From Bretschneidera sinensis (Eukaryota; Streptophyta; Magnoliopsida; Brassicales; Akaniaceae): 64,000 nucleotides of DNA. Positions within the stretch are counted from its first letter, which is position 1, and every line of letters starts with the position of its first letter. Both the position numbers and the translations under genes were made by a program. Positions 47,895 to 59,636 of the stretch are shown here, piece after piece. The DNA lies in NCBI GenBank assembly GCA_023935145.1, contig CM043698.1:75604001-75668000 (forward strand). Direction: 5' to 3'. The notes under the pieces are model-generated. The model saw nothing but the letters and a program-made list of their open reading frames with translations. It searched no databases and was not told where the DNA came from.

Positions 47895-47906
47895 GCTCTG
47901 ATACCA
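47895..47906 (-). other. Primer-binding site of element D
   Basis: GCTCTGATACCA on the plus strand (TGGTATCAGAGC on the minus strand) is the initiator tRNA-Met complement, beside the LTR as usual for copia. Confidence 0.88.
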
Positions 47907-47907
47907 C

Positions 47908-48803
47908 TGTTGGAAATCACCTTCACAAGATACCCAGGTGGTGATCTTCTACACACCCAAGTCTAGAATGACTTGTAGAAAGAAATACAGCAATCGAAAG
48001 CAAGAAAGAAAAGAACACAAGTGATTTGTTATCGAGGTTCGGCAATGTACCTACGTCCCCGTGAGTTCCTCTGCACTAAATCAATGGTTCTTTACAATTC
48101 AGCAACCCTCTCAAAGAAACCTCAAGTTCTTGAAGGAACAAAGAAGAGAACATGAAAGACTTTATCACTTTCTATACTAATCTCTCTTCTTTACAACCAG
48201 CCTCTCTACAATGAGTCCCTCTTGTATGTCTGTGTCTTTGCACTCTCAAACAATTCTCTCATTCACACACATGTCTCACAAGTTACATTACATCTTACTT
48301 GTGTGTCACACCTTTGAGATTGAACCTAGGTGACCCTTTATATAGTGCACCACTTCTTGTCCAATCTTGTGTGTCATTCTCCACCCTTAGATCTTGATGA
48401 CCAATCAACCATGGCCCTCCATCAATCCTAAGTGGTGCTGTGCGTTTTAACCTTGCATCCACGCACTAAACAAGAGGCTGAAACAAGCTGTGCAGCTCTA
48501 GGCAAAGCCTCTTTTTACCTCCTTGCTGGGCGGTGCGGCGCTGGTGAGGGGACGCTGCGGCCTTGACTCTTCTCCAGCACCTCCCTTGCTGGGCGCTGCA
48601 GCCTTGGTGAGGCAGAGGTGCAGCGCACACTGAAGCTGGAGCCTTCACAAGTGTGCGCACTTCTTGTCTTGCTGAAAAGGGGAGGCGCGCACATACCCTA
48701 AGTGATGCGCACACTTGTGTGCACTCTTTTAACATGCTGAAATTAATTCTTCCAACCTTGTTTAAACCTTAAACCATGTTTAAACCTTAGACAAATACCA
48801 ACA
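47908..48803 (-). repeat. 5' LTR of element D
   Basis: 896 bp; pairs with 43178-44132. High identity suggests a fairly recent insertion relative to A, C and F. Confidence 0.92.
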
Positions 48804-49073
48804 TATATTATGAAATGAAAGACCAAAAAGATGGTGAGTATTAGAAGTTGACTTTGGAAAGTGGAGAAAAGAGAAAACTCTCTTTGCTCTAGGAGGTATT
48901 GTATTTGCATCTTGCCCTCAAACATGATAGTTGCAAATGTGATGACAGTATGGTTGGTCAAGTACTGGTCCCTAAAACTAGTTTTCTATCAGTGCTTATT
49001 AGTTGTATATATTATCTGCATCAAATAGATGAGTGGCAATGGTAAGGACATCTAAAATTGTGTTTTAATGCAG
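48804..49073 (+). other. Intron remainder before the FAR1 exon
   Basis: Intron-like AT-rich DNA ending TTTTAATGCAG, the acceptor of the FAR1 exon. Confidence 0.5.
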
Positions 49074-49646
49074 GTTATATATTTCATTCACCTATGATGG
49101 ATGTTCAAAGTAGCACAGAGTTGAATGAACCTCCACAGATGCTCCCTCCTCCACCTGGAACTTTCGTAGATCGTGAAGAACTTATACAACATGTTGGTGA
49201 GTTTGCAGTATCTCAGGGATATGTGGTGACTATTAAACAATCGAAGAGGGACAAAGTGGTAGTCCTTGGCTGTGATAGAGGAGGTGTTTATCGTAACAGA
49301 CGGAAACATGTTGATGAGTGCTCTGGTGAACAAATCCGCAGAAGAAAAACAGGCACTCGGCTTACTAATTGTCCATTTGAAGCTGTGGGTAAGAAGGATG
49401 ATGGGTTATGGGTACTTACAATTAAGAATGGAACACACAACCATGACCCATTAAAGGACCTTTCGGAACATCCTTCTGCTCGTCGCTTCACGGAGGAAGA
49501 AGTTGTGTTAATTAAAGAGCTGACAGAAGCTGGATTAAAACCTCGCCAAATTCTAAAACGACTGAGGCAAAGCAACCCAGAGCTTTTATCAACTCCAAAA
49601 CATGTTTACAATGTTAAAGCTAAGCTCCGACAAGGAAATATGACAG
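49074..49646 (+). CDS. FAR1-type DNA-binding domain exon
   Basis: The exon starts after TGCAG at 49073 and ends at GACAG|GTGGAA. From the ATG at 49094 it encodes 184 residues plus one base. FAR1/WRKY-GCM1-type zinc ligands are visible as Cys60 (VLGCDRGG), Cys93 (TNCPFEA), His115 and His117 (THNHDP), with a basic stretch RRRKTGTR between them. The tail ([20 protein letters not shown].. [20 protein letters not shown]) resembles the segment after the domain in FAR1-related and MULE-type proteins. No transposase or SWIM domain follows. If not spliced, reading runs to a stop at 49682. The role would be DNA binding; no target can be deduced. Confidence 0.85.
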
Positions 49647-52600
49647 GTGGAACTATCTTTTTGAACTGTCACTCTCTTCCATAACTGTTTTTTTTGCTTA
49701 TTTATTTTATTTCCATTTTTTCTTTCTTTTGTTGTTGTCAGATTTCTACAGATTATAGGCTAAGTGGTTCTGAATATACAGACTGTCATAGTCGGTGCAA
49801 CAGTTATGGAGAAACCTATACTTGCTAGGTCTTTGATTTCAGTAGGCTTTTGATCATACTTCACTGATGATCTCGATGCTGAGTATTTCTTTTTAGTAGT
49901 GTCAGTTTTTCATGGTACAACTTTTTCCTCAGGATATATTCCTGCAGCGAATGGTTTAAATTTATAATATTATGAATGCTACGTCTAATACTAGCCTGTT
50001 TATATGATGGCCCTTTCTTTATCATACGAGTTTTATGCATTCAGGATTTACCATTCATTATTTCTCATGAGGCTAGCTTGATCAAACTGAGGGAAATATT
50101 GATTCAGAGTTTTATGTATTCAGCATTGCCTTGCACGAGAAAAGGATGCTAGGCTGATTTAAATGACTTCTACCTGAAGCTTGAAGTGCTGGTTGGCCAA
50201 TGGGTGAATATCCAAATGAGGAAGTTTGGAAGTTCTGGCTTTTAAAAATGATTGCGATAGAAAATGATGCTATATTCTTGAGGGTTGTGCATTTCATATT
50301 CCATCAGTGCAATATATTTAGCTTATCTGGAGAAAAAAGGAATTGATGAAAGGCATGTAAATTTGGCTAAAACTAAAATTGATGAAATATTTTGTGATTT
50401 TGTCCTTCGGAAGAGGGGCCCTTTTGGATATATTACTGCTAATGGCTACATGATATTGTGAGACTAGGGAGTTTGTTATGTCCTCCTAAGAGGATAATTA
50501 AATTAGTAACATTGTTATTTTTATACTAGAAGATAAGGTTTTCTATAAAAAGTTCTAGAAGGCAAGGTTTTTGATCTAAGAGAATAACAGTTTCACTCTT
50601 CGCCACCTTTTTTCTGTAGAAAACCTTGAAAAAGCTGTATATATTATAATATTAATTCCTTATGTAGATGTTACTGTGTGTGGCAGTGAGAAACTTCAAG
50701 TCATTGAGACCTGAGAAATCTGCCGTAAGAAACAATTATCACTCAGTCACGGAGCCATCCTGGAGGCAGCGCTACCCTCCGGTAAGCTTAGATGTAATGT
50801 GATGCAACTCATATCAGCGAACCCTTATCCCCATTACATGGGGTAAGAAGGAAATAGAGAAAACAAATCATCGTTTAGTGTTCATACTTGAATTTCTTTC
50901 TCTCTCTCCTCACAAGGGATTTTCTCTGAAGTTACATTGGTTTTTAACATTTTGGTGCTATATCTCAGAGGGTTCCCAATCTCATTGGAGGTAGATTTGT
51001 TGATTCACAGTCTTTTGCATCTATTGATGTTATAAACCCTGTAAGTTCTGGAAATGGCCAAAAGCTTGACCATATGATATTTCTTCTTCAATAAGAGAGA
51101 AACTCTTTGGTTTATTTTCCTAATTAATTATCTAATCTTGATAGGCAACGCAACAAATTGTTTGTCAAGTTCCTTTGACTACCAATGAGGAGTTTAGAGC
51201 TACAGTGTTTGCTGCAAAACGGGCTTTTCCATCCTGGCGAAACACACCAATTACCACCCGTCAACGTATCATGTTCAAGTTCCAAGAGCTTATTCGGAGG
51301 GACCTTGTAATTTTTTTTAAAAAGATTCATTTGTTTATTTATTTATTCTTTTAACTTAATTTCTGTCTTTTATTTAACATAAAATCTTCTGTTGAGGAGA
51401 ATCATTACATTTTTGTTGCAGGATAAGCTTGCTATGAGCATTACCACTGAACATGGGAAGTCATTGAAGGATGCGTGTGCTGATGTGTTACATGGGTTAG
51501 GTCAGTACTTTATTTTCTCGTCATCTATAAACCATCTTAATTTGATGATGTGCTGTTAAAATTGTTGGATTTTCCACCATAGCGGTGGTCGAACATGCTT
51601 GTGGATTGGCGACCCTGCAAATTGGGGAATTTGTGTCAAATGTATCTAATGGAGTCGATTCCTATAGCATTAGAGAGCCGCTTGGTGTTTGTGCTGGGAT
51701 TTGCCCCTTTGATTTTCCTGCTATGATCCCGTTATGGGTAAGCTTGTATTTCCATCTCTTTTTTGTTTGGTTGCCTTTAGTTTTGGGCAGAGTTGGTTTA
51801 CGGTGCACATGTTTTACTTAACGCAGTGCTCAGGAATGCCATTACATGCGTCACTTCAGCTTGAAAATGGAAAAACATTGATGAAATTAGGATGGAATGA
51901 ATAATATCATTTCAGTATTTTTATATGGCTACCAGTGTGCTTTATTGTTAACTTTTTTTATTATTGTACACAAGTACGAACCGTATGGGGCTTATGTGCT
52001 GCTCTGGGGTAACAAAAGAGAGCTTAGAAAATAATTTTATCATTAGAGGAGTGATTCTTCCATTCATTTTTTTTCCTGTTAATATGCAGATGTTTGCTAT
52101 TGCTGTCACATGTGGTAACACTTTTATCTTAAAGCCATCAGAGAAGGATCCAGGTAATTTTTATGCCTGTCCTGCTATAATTAAGAAATTCAAGGACTTT
52201 TATCTCCTCATTAGTGCTATGATTCATGATTCCCATCGCAGAAACTCCTTTGGCTTAGATGACATATTAACAAAATAGGATTGCATGCCAATATGTCATT
52301 GATGCAGATCGCATTAAGCACTTATTATGATTAATTCTTTTTTCCTCTGTTCCTTGTACATAGACTGCATTTCAGTCATACTAGTTTTCACCTTTTCATA
52401 TATTTTTAGGAAATGTTAGAATCATTGGTTGTTTTGTTGTCGAAAGTTTTTGGGTTAGCCCTTCATTATTGAATTGCATGCATGATGACACTATGAAATA
52501 AGTTGTTAAAATTAGTAGGAAATTTGTGTGTAGATAAAACCTTAATGTAAAATGTTCTATGAAGAATCTCAAGGGAGTCTTTCTTTTTCTATTCTCCTAC

Positions 52601-52983
52601 CAAATGGGGGTAAAATAATATATTTGATAATCCGTCATCCTAAGTTCTTGTTTAAGAAATTATTTTTTTGATTGAAGTGTGCATGATGTTGCTGTAACTA
52701 GAGTTTTGGAATTAGCTGTTGATGGTGAAGGACAAGAATTTTTTTCTTCTATCTCAATTTGAGAACTACACGGCTTAGCTCTTCCTCGTTAGCTGATGTG
52801 GAAATGGGTTTCTTGGCTATAAGGGGTCATAATTCTTCAATTAAGCCTTAAGTGTTGGGTAGCACTTATGAGACCTTTTATGTTCTCTTTGTTTTATTTT
52901 TCTTGGGTGGACTTCCTCAAAGTTTTTAATATCCTACTTCTAGAACAACCCTCCCCCCCCCCCCCCCCCCCGCCAAAAAAAAA

Positions 52984-53015
<32 letters not shown>

Positions 53016-56000
53016 GGTATCGTAAGAAAGCTGGAAAAGAGTGTGACTCCAACTGAAAGGACTCCTCTATTTTCTATTATATGTCTTACTAATTGGTCAA
53101 TTATTATGCTTGCATTGGTGCTCGGAGTAGAAATAATACGTTATATGCTCTTCTTTCAGGGGTTGCTGTCATGCTTGCAGAGTTAGCAATTGAGGCTGGC
53201 TTGCCTAATGGCATCTTAAGTATTGTTCATGGAACCAACGTAAGTTTTCGCATCACAAACTGGTAATTGTAGAAAAAGTGGCTATTCTGCACATGATTGA
53301 TTGCCATATCTTGACCTTAAGAAAATGCATTAGAGGATTTATATGCAGTATTTAATTTAGTTTTAAATTCAATGCCTCACAAACAACACCATCGTCTTGG
53401 TGTATATATAAATTTAGTTTTAAATTCAATGCCTCACAAACAACACCATCGGCTTGGTGTATATGACATATATCACATACACCATCATCTGGGCAGCTAA
53501 GTTCTTTTGACTTGGGAAATAACCAATGCTTCTTTCGTCATGCTTTGATGTTGCTGTTATCTGTTGAGTTTCTAACGTATACTTATTTTACTATCATTTT
53601 GTTTCTGAACATTGGTTCTTGGCAGGATATTGTTAATGCTATATGTGATGATGATGATATTAGAGCCGTATCATTTGTTGGTCCAAATATTGTAAGTTAT
53701 TTCTCAGTTTTGAGTCACTGGAACAGTTTGCTGTATGATACCCCACTGTATGGATGTGAAACAGATTTGCAAGATTGTGATCCAGTGTACTATCTCATTT
53801 ACTTAAAACAAACTTGCCCTTTTTTATGATTTACGAATAATTTTTTGATAAGTATGGTTTACGAATAGCTTTGTGGAGATGACTAAAGTCTTCAATGGCC
53901 ATTTGTCTGTAATCAACCAATGTAACTATGAATTGAACCATAATGATTGAATAAAGTGTCCTTAGCATCCTATGCATCTGTGAAGTTTTTAGTTGATTGC
54001 AAGCATACATCTCCATTCTCTAGATCCAAGGACAGCCTAGTCTAGAATTAGAGAAGAGGGGTGAGGCTGTGGGGAAGGCTTCTTAACTTCCTAATTTTGA
54101 AGTCAGATGATTTTATGTATTAGTTTAAAAACATTAAATGTCTTGCTTAGGAGAAGGGTCCTTGCAGTTTCTTGTACTCACATCAAAACAAAATAATAGA
54201 TCTTATGCAGGTCATTTAGCTAGATGCTCACATCAACATATGAGGTAAATGTTATGCATTCAAATCTGAAGCCTAAACAAACAGGGGGTAAATTTTCCTG
54301 TTGTGAAGAAAGCCTGATAAAGGTGTTTGTTTGAGACCATGGTAGGCCTGATAAATGTTATTTGGGGTTATAGAGATAAGAAAGATTAGTAGGTGTCTTG
54401 TAACTTCCGTTTGGAAGGACTCTTAGGTCTGGTAAATGAACCAAGCAGCTTGTCAATTTATTTATGACTCCCATGGCCTAGTTTTCAACTGAATGAGTGA
54501 AGAGCTGAGAGTGTATCAACTGTATTAAGTTTACCTCCTCCTTCCATTTATGGTTCTTAGTTATGAATGACAAATACATGGGATGTGTCTAGCACTTAAA
54601 AACTCATTTTCAGTTATTTACACTGCATTCTGGTTCAATTTTCTCAAGAATTATATTCTTGTTAAATTATGTTTATAACCAGTACCCATGGACATGATCC
54701 ACAGGAACAGGTCATCAAAACTATGTGCATGCTTGTTTTGCCACTGTTATGTCTCGATATTGTTGTTTCTTTGTTTCCTTTGTCTGGAAATGCTCTTATA
54801 CAGATATCTGAGTCCCTGCAAGATGGTTGTTTTTTTGGCTTAAGTTACTTTAATTTCTTTAGTTACACTAATTTTCTTTCACTGATCCTCTTATAGAGCT
54901 TTTGGCTATTTGATGTTTTATCATTCATTTTTTTTGTTTTTAAATTTTTTTGAAAGGCTGGCGCTTACGTATACTCAAGAGCATCTGCTAATGGGAAGCG
55001 TATTCAGGTAAACTTTGGTAACAAAGCTGCAGTTCCTTCACTAAGCAATATGGTTGCTCTTTACTAGTTGAAGTTGATGTAAATTGCTGGCTGATTGTTG
55101 TCTTCAGTGCAATGTTGGAGCCAAGAATCATGCAGTTGTCATGCCTGATGCAAGCATGGATGCTACTTTGAATGCTCTGGTTGCTGCTGGTTTTGGTGGT
55201 GCAGGACAAAAGTGCATGGCAATCAGCACAGTTGTCTTTGTTGGAGGCTTAAGTCCATGGTATCCCCTTTTTTCCCCTAGCTTACTTTTTAATTTAGTAA
55301 TTAATAATTTATGTAAATCGAAGTTTTAAATTTGTAAGGCCGAGTTATATTAGCTCTCTGCTCCTTGTAAAGGTATCTTCCGAATGTAGCCCTTTTAGGA
55401 AGACCTGGAAGTTCCCCACATGCATCCAAGCTAATTTTCGCGTCCTCAAAGTGATCATTAGCCATCTCTTTTTCCTATCTTTTTCTTCAGTGAGTCCTAG
55501 AATTCACACATAGATTGCTTTACCTCTGGCATAGGTGCCTAGGTGACCACTTTTTGGTCTCATGTATGGGGGTGTCATTCATGCTTATGTATTACCTTAT
55601 TCTTCAATCACTAATTGCGTAGTTTAACAAAGAAGATATGTTTGGAATCACCGAAAGGGAATGTGCTATGTGTTTTAGCTTCTTTCTAGAAGTTATATCA
55701 ATTCATTTTCACTTGTGCATCCCAGGTTGTCAACTTTATTTTCAATATCGAGATCATGTTCTCCCTATCATCAGCAATGCGATGGATTTGTATAACTCGA
55801 ATGACTTGTTCCTGATATGTTTATTATCTCCTGCTCATTTTCTTTCTCACTTCTAAGAAATTTAAAGTCACTTTCTGAATTTTTTTCTTAACTGCTTCCT
55901 TTTATTTTTTAATTATATTTTTTTTTTCTTGTTTTGCATTTTGATTTCTATCATTATTTTTTAATAAATTTTTTATCTTGTCTGGGTGGATTTTTTTTCT

Positions 56001-59000
56001 TTCAAAATCCTCCTAAATTCTCCAGGTTCCTCCAGTTAATTTACTTCTTAAAATGCCAAATGTGGTTGATTACATCATGTAGTTATGTTTTTCTCTTTTG
56101 TTAAAGTTATAAAATTATAGTTTCAATTTTTTTTTTAAAAAGGATGTCTACTCAACATATGTCAATATCAATAATAATCTGATACAATCTTGCTCTTTTT
56201 ATTCTCCACTTAGTATAATATACTAATTGGGAGAATTTGCCTAGTTATAATACCATCCATATCTCCTCGAAATTATGTTTTCTGAACTGAACTTCTAAGT
56301 CTTCTTTTCGGTTCCCCAAGATCAACTATACTTGGGTTATGAGATATCTTCCATATTTTAAAATGTCACCTAGTTGAGTTTGTAAAGCCTGGAAACTTGT
56401 AGACCACAAACTCTGGTTTGAATCCAATATGAAGCTAGCAGAACCACAAAGAGAGGTGATGTCTTAACTTGGTAATTAGGTCTTTGAAATTAAATCTTTC
56501 TACCCTCCACCCCTACTCTGCCATATTAGTTTAAAGAAGCAATGGTGTCTTCTGGGAATTTTTTCAGTGATGGGCTTCAGATGTTTTAACATAAAGGGGA
56601 TTCTTGTTATGACCTTTTGACAGGGAAGATAAACTAGTGGAGCATGCCAGAGCACTCAAAGTGACTGCTGGAACAGAACCAAATGCAGACCTTGGTCCAG
56701 TGATTAGCAAGCAGGTAAATTCATGATTCGAACATTTTTTCTAATTAACCAGTTCCACTAAATCTGAAAAGAGATTAAATTGCAAGTAGTTGAGTATTGC
56801 ATAATTACAATCATTAAAGAAAATTTGACATACTATGTAAATGCTTAAGGAAAACCATTTAGCAGTATGTAATATGCATTGCAGCTTTTTGAGCATCCCA
56901 CATTCTCCTTGTTGTTGAGAGTCGCTAAGAGTCCTAATTAGGTTTCCTATTATGTGTCTTAGTAGGTTTTTTTAGTTTTACTTAGTTTATGTCTGTCTTA
57001 TTTAGTTGATGTCTCCTAATCCTATTAGAAAAACAAACAAATATCAAGAACACAACAATTTAACGTGGTTCGGGAATCTCTTTGCTTATATCCACCAAGA
57101 AACCCACTACTTTATTAATCTTCAATTACAACTTTAGGAAAAGCAAAGTTGTTAAACTCTCACTATCTCACAATCCAAAAGCCCCACTTGTTTATCTATC
57201 ATCCTTACTTATAGATTCATAGGTTCTTAACACTGTCAATTATTGACAGGCAAAGGAACGAATATGCAGATTGATCCAAACAGCTCTTGAAGGCAGTGCG
57301 AAACTAGTGCTTGATGGGAGAAACGTTGTGGTATATGTTTTATTTTGTGTTCTACCATTTCAATTTATAATCTACTTAAATTCTTTTGGTATGGTGATTT
57401 TCTTGTTTGTTTGTTATGTATGATGCATCATGTTTCTGATGTTAATATGATTATTAAGTGAATCATTACAGAATTCATCTAAAGCCATTCAGCTATTTCC
57501 CTTGTAATTATTCAAGGCCTCCTACTTTGTGGTAATTTAAGGTGATTTTTATATTTCCGTTCGAACAAACTCACTCCTTTCTTATATAGGGGGTAAGAAT
57601 AGAAGCCCGTCTCCTGATGTCCTGTGCTATGTGGCAACTGTGGTTGGTTCACACCACATGCTTTTGGGTCTTAATTGGTCTGCCAAAAAGTTGCTTTTAG
57701 CTGTAGTTGAGTTAATGAGCCTGGCTTCCCTGATTAGTGCACATAGGTCTACATTTGCCCGTGAATTGAAAATGGCTCACATGGATTGCAAAGTTCGATA
57801 TATCCTAACTGCTTTACTAAGTACTCTAAATTCTCTCCTCTATCCCAATCCTTAACTAGAATTCAGTCCGTTGATCATGAATATTACTGCTCTTGCAGTG
57901 TGTGCTGACCTAGTAAAATCAATTTAATTTATACCAATTGTTAATCAGATCATCATCAATAGTAGGACACAATTGTAATTGAATCGGTTTCCTTACATAT
58001 TTGTTTAATGGAATTTCACCTCTAAAATGTGCATCCCAAGATTTTTGGCTGGAGTGTGGCACCATAGCTAGGAGGTTAGTTTTAAAGTTGTGATTCATGG
58101 ACCTTGTGGAGACATGAAAAACAATTATCATCTGGTAGATATGATCTTCATCAAGTGAAGAATATGATTCAGATTATGTGACATGTTTCTTTTCTCCTTT
58201 TTGCCCATTGTTAGTTCGCTATAATATGGTTATTTTGTTGGAAAGTTGTAGTAAGAATATTCATATTTTCTGTTCTGCTTTGGAGTTTTGAAAGGCTGGT
58301 CCAACTTACAGTATCTGTTTGTGAATGACTAATAGGTTCCAGGATACGAGCATGGGAACTTTATTGGTCCTACTATCTTAACTGACATCACAGCTGACAT
58401 GGAGTGTTACAAGGTATATCTTGTCATGTTCTCAAAATGGACCCTAGCTAATAGATGATTCCATTGGACAACAGACTTGAATCTTATTCCCTATCATAGA
58501 ATTCATGACATGGTATCCTGGTTTGCACAGGAAGAAATATTTGGCCCAGTTCTTCTTTGCATGCAGGTTTGCTACCCCTCTCTACTCATGTTTCTATAAT
58601 TAGCAAGGTGTTTGTTATATATTATGGAGTTTTTAAGATTTATATTTCTTGTCTCTCAGGCTAACAGCATAGAGCAGGCCATAGAAATCATTAACAGAAA
58701 CAAGTAATTTCAATTTTTACCTTCTCAAGTCCCTTATAAAATTAAAACATTTTAAAGCATCGCAATTTTTTTTGGTGTTAATATATAGGTTCTCTTACAG
58801 ATATGGTAATGGAGCTTCTATTTTTACCACATCTGGTGTGGTTGCAAGAAAATTTCAGACGGAGATCGAGGTTGGGCAGGTAAAACAGTCATTTGCAGTT
58901 CCCATGGGGGCAGTTTTTATGGGAAAGGAATAGTCCCTGTAATCAAAGCCTATGTAGGGTCTACAACTTGTTTTCCGGTTCTTACTCATATTGTATGCAT

Positions 59001-59482
59001 TTTTTACTTGTGTTGAAATCTGACATTGGTTTTATGTTCATAATTTAGATTATAGTAGTTCTTTCCCCTTCTTTTGTGCATGGTTCTTTTATAATGCTGG
59101 GCACATTGATTTTCGAATTTCAATTATGATTGTTTTACCCTTATGTTTTCCCTAATTGGAATAAAAGTTACATGCATTAGTTTTCTGACAAGAACTGGGT
59201 TTGACTCAGGTCGGTATAAATGTTCCTATCTCAGTCCCACTGCCCTTTTCCTCATTTACTAGCTCAAAGCCATATTTTGCCGGTGATGTCAATTTTGACG
59301 GTAAATATTGCTACTTGATGGAGTTGGTTCAATGTGGTAGATTTCCTCAGTTGTAAACTATAGGTCTGTGATTTGCAGGCAAAGCTGGCATTCAGTTTTA
59401 CACACAGATTAAAACAGTGAGTCAACAATGGAAGGATTTACCGAGCAGTGATGTAGCATCTCCACAGTTGGCAAGTCCTTAG
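49094..59482 (+). CDS. FAR1 domain - methylmalonate-semialdehyde dehydrogenase fusion gene (predicted join)
   Basis: Predicted 19-exon coding sequence, 710 residues. Exons: 49094-49646, 50687-50781, 50969-51040, 51145-51306, 51422-51500, 51583-51737, 52090-52153, 53160-53239, 53626-53691, 54957-55007, 55108-55259, 56624-56714, 57250-57330, 58336-58413, 58531-58566, 58660-58703, 58801-58879, 59210-59300, 59379-59482. All junctions are GT-AG, phases agree and no stop interrupts. Residues 1-184 are a FAR1-type zinc domain; 185-710 are an ALDH6-family dehydrogenase, normally the mitochondrial CoA-acylating enzyme of valine and thymine breakdown. Cys495 (catalytic) is present (AGQKCMAIS). His318, Asp364 and Lys494 replace residues usually Arg, Asn and Arg. 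Two in-frame ATGs (49094, 49097) can start it. Transcript support is not available here; the two parts could be made separately. Confidence 0.75.
50661..50690 (+). promoter_or_regulatory. Two candidate splice acceptors 19 nt apart at the FAR1/MMSDH junction
   Basis: TATGTAG|ATGTTA (exon from 50668) and GTGTGGCAG|TGAGAAA (exon from 50687). The second joins the FAR1 exon in frame (..NMT-V-RNFK..). The first would add 16 codons and a stop to the FAR1 part and leave the dehydrogenase ATG at the first base of the exon. A TATA-like run (TATATATTATAATATTA) lies at 50637-50653 and could also belong to an internal promoter, though it is close to the ATG. Confidence 0.5.
50668..59482 (+). CDS. Methylmalonate-semialdehyde dehydrogenase part; possible separate 532-residue protein
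   Basis: If translation starts at the ATG at 50668 (first exon 50668-50781, then the same exons as the fusion), the product is 532 residues, the usual size for this mitochondrial enzyme. The N-terminus [20 protein letters not shown] is basic and amphipathic enough to be a mitochondrial presequence. ALDH landmarks are in order: [46 protein letters not shown] (NAD site Lys), [29 protein letters not shown] (catalytic Cys at 55213-55215), [13 protein letters not shown]. The normal reaction is oxidation of methylmalonate semialdehyde plus CoA and NAD to propionyl-CoA. The substitutions at 51491-51493, 51711-51713 and 55210-55212 put normal activity in doubt. Confidence 0.85.
51738..52089 (+). other. 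Intron of the FAR1-MMSDH gene
   Basis: 352-bp intron with GTAAGC and TATGCAG ends. Nothing else recognised. Confidence 0.7.
52154..53159 (+). other. Intron of the FAR1-MMSDH gene with compound microsatellite
   Basis: About 1-kb intron. At 52951-53015 a run of about 19 C is followed by a poly-A run and (GAA)n. No ORF of note. Confidence 0.7.
52951..53015. repeat. Compound poly-C / poly-A / (GAA)n microsatellite
   Basis: Seen directly. Long homopolymer runs may contain sequencing-length errors. Confidence 0.85.
53353..53467. repeat. 58-bp tandem duplication in an intron
   Basis: Two nearly identical units: AATTTAGTTTTAAATTCAAT then GCCTCACAAACAACACCATC and TTGGTGTATAT. Two copies only, very similar, so recent. 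Confidence 0.85.
53692..54956 (+). other. Intron of the FAR1-MMSDH gene
   Basis: 1.27-kb intron, T-rich, acceptor TTTGAAAG. The open frames inside have no domain. Confidence 0.65.
55260..56623 (+). other. Intron of the FAR1-MMSDH gene
   Basis: 1.36-kb intron between GTATCC and TTTGACAG. The Trp codon is split across it. Nothing else recognised. Confidence 0.65.
56900..57235 (-). repeat. Possible copia LTR fragment in an intron
   Basis: Contains AACACAACAATTTAACGTGG then TTCGGGAATCTC, a phrase typical of the R/U5 part of many copia LTRs (compare ATCGAGGTTCGGCAA in element D). Ends are not definable and orientation is uncertain. Confidence 0.35.
57331..58335 (+). other. Intron of the FAR1-MMSDH gene
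   Basis: 1-kb intron. It holds a 74-codon open frame (57631-57855) with no recognised domain. Confidence 0.65.
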
Positions 59483-59602
59483 AGATCATAGTAGGCACAT
59501 ATCTTTTCTTTTCTTTTCTTTTTTCTTATGTTAATTTCCAGATTTTTGAATGAGCTCTTCATATATGTAGTCTCTTTGCTTCTCGTTCTTCCCCTTGACC
59601 TT

Positions 59603-59636
59603 CTATCTAACTATCTATCTATCTATCTATCTATCT
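59603..59636. repeat. (CTAT)n microsatellite
   Basis: About eight CTAT units, in the likely 3' UTR. Confidence 0.9.

Larger units (their letters stand above)
43178..48803 (-). mobile_element. Ty1/copia retrotransposon D, in an intron of the FAR1-MMSDH gene
   Basis: LTRs 43178-44132 and 47908-48803 (TGTTGG..CCAACA) bracket a 3.8-kb interior on the minus strand: gag, protease, integrase, RT relic, RNase H relic. The primer site (TGGTATCAGAGC on the minus strand, about 47895-47906) matches initiator tRNA-Met. Flanks TATGT (43173-43177) and TATAT (48804-48808) may be a target duplication with one mutation. RT is largely deleted, so the copy is not autonomous. The insertion lies opposite in orientation to the host gene. 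Confidence 0.9.

Noticed and set aside
49682..50660. A complete FAR1/MULE-type transposase gene after the FAR1 domain
   Set aside because: No MULE transposase or SWIM zinc finger was found in any frame here; the next coding signal is the dehydrogenase.
57631..57855. 74-codon ORF in an intron
   Set aside because: No domain, flanked by good dehydrogenase exons, and no splice signals that would include it.
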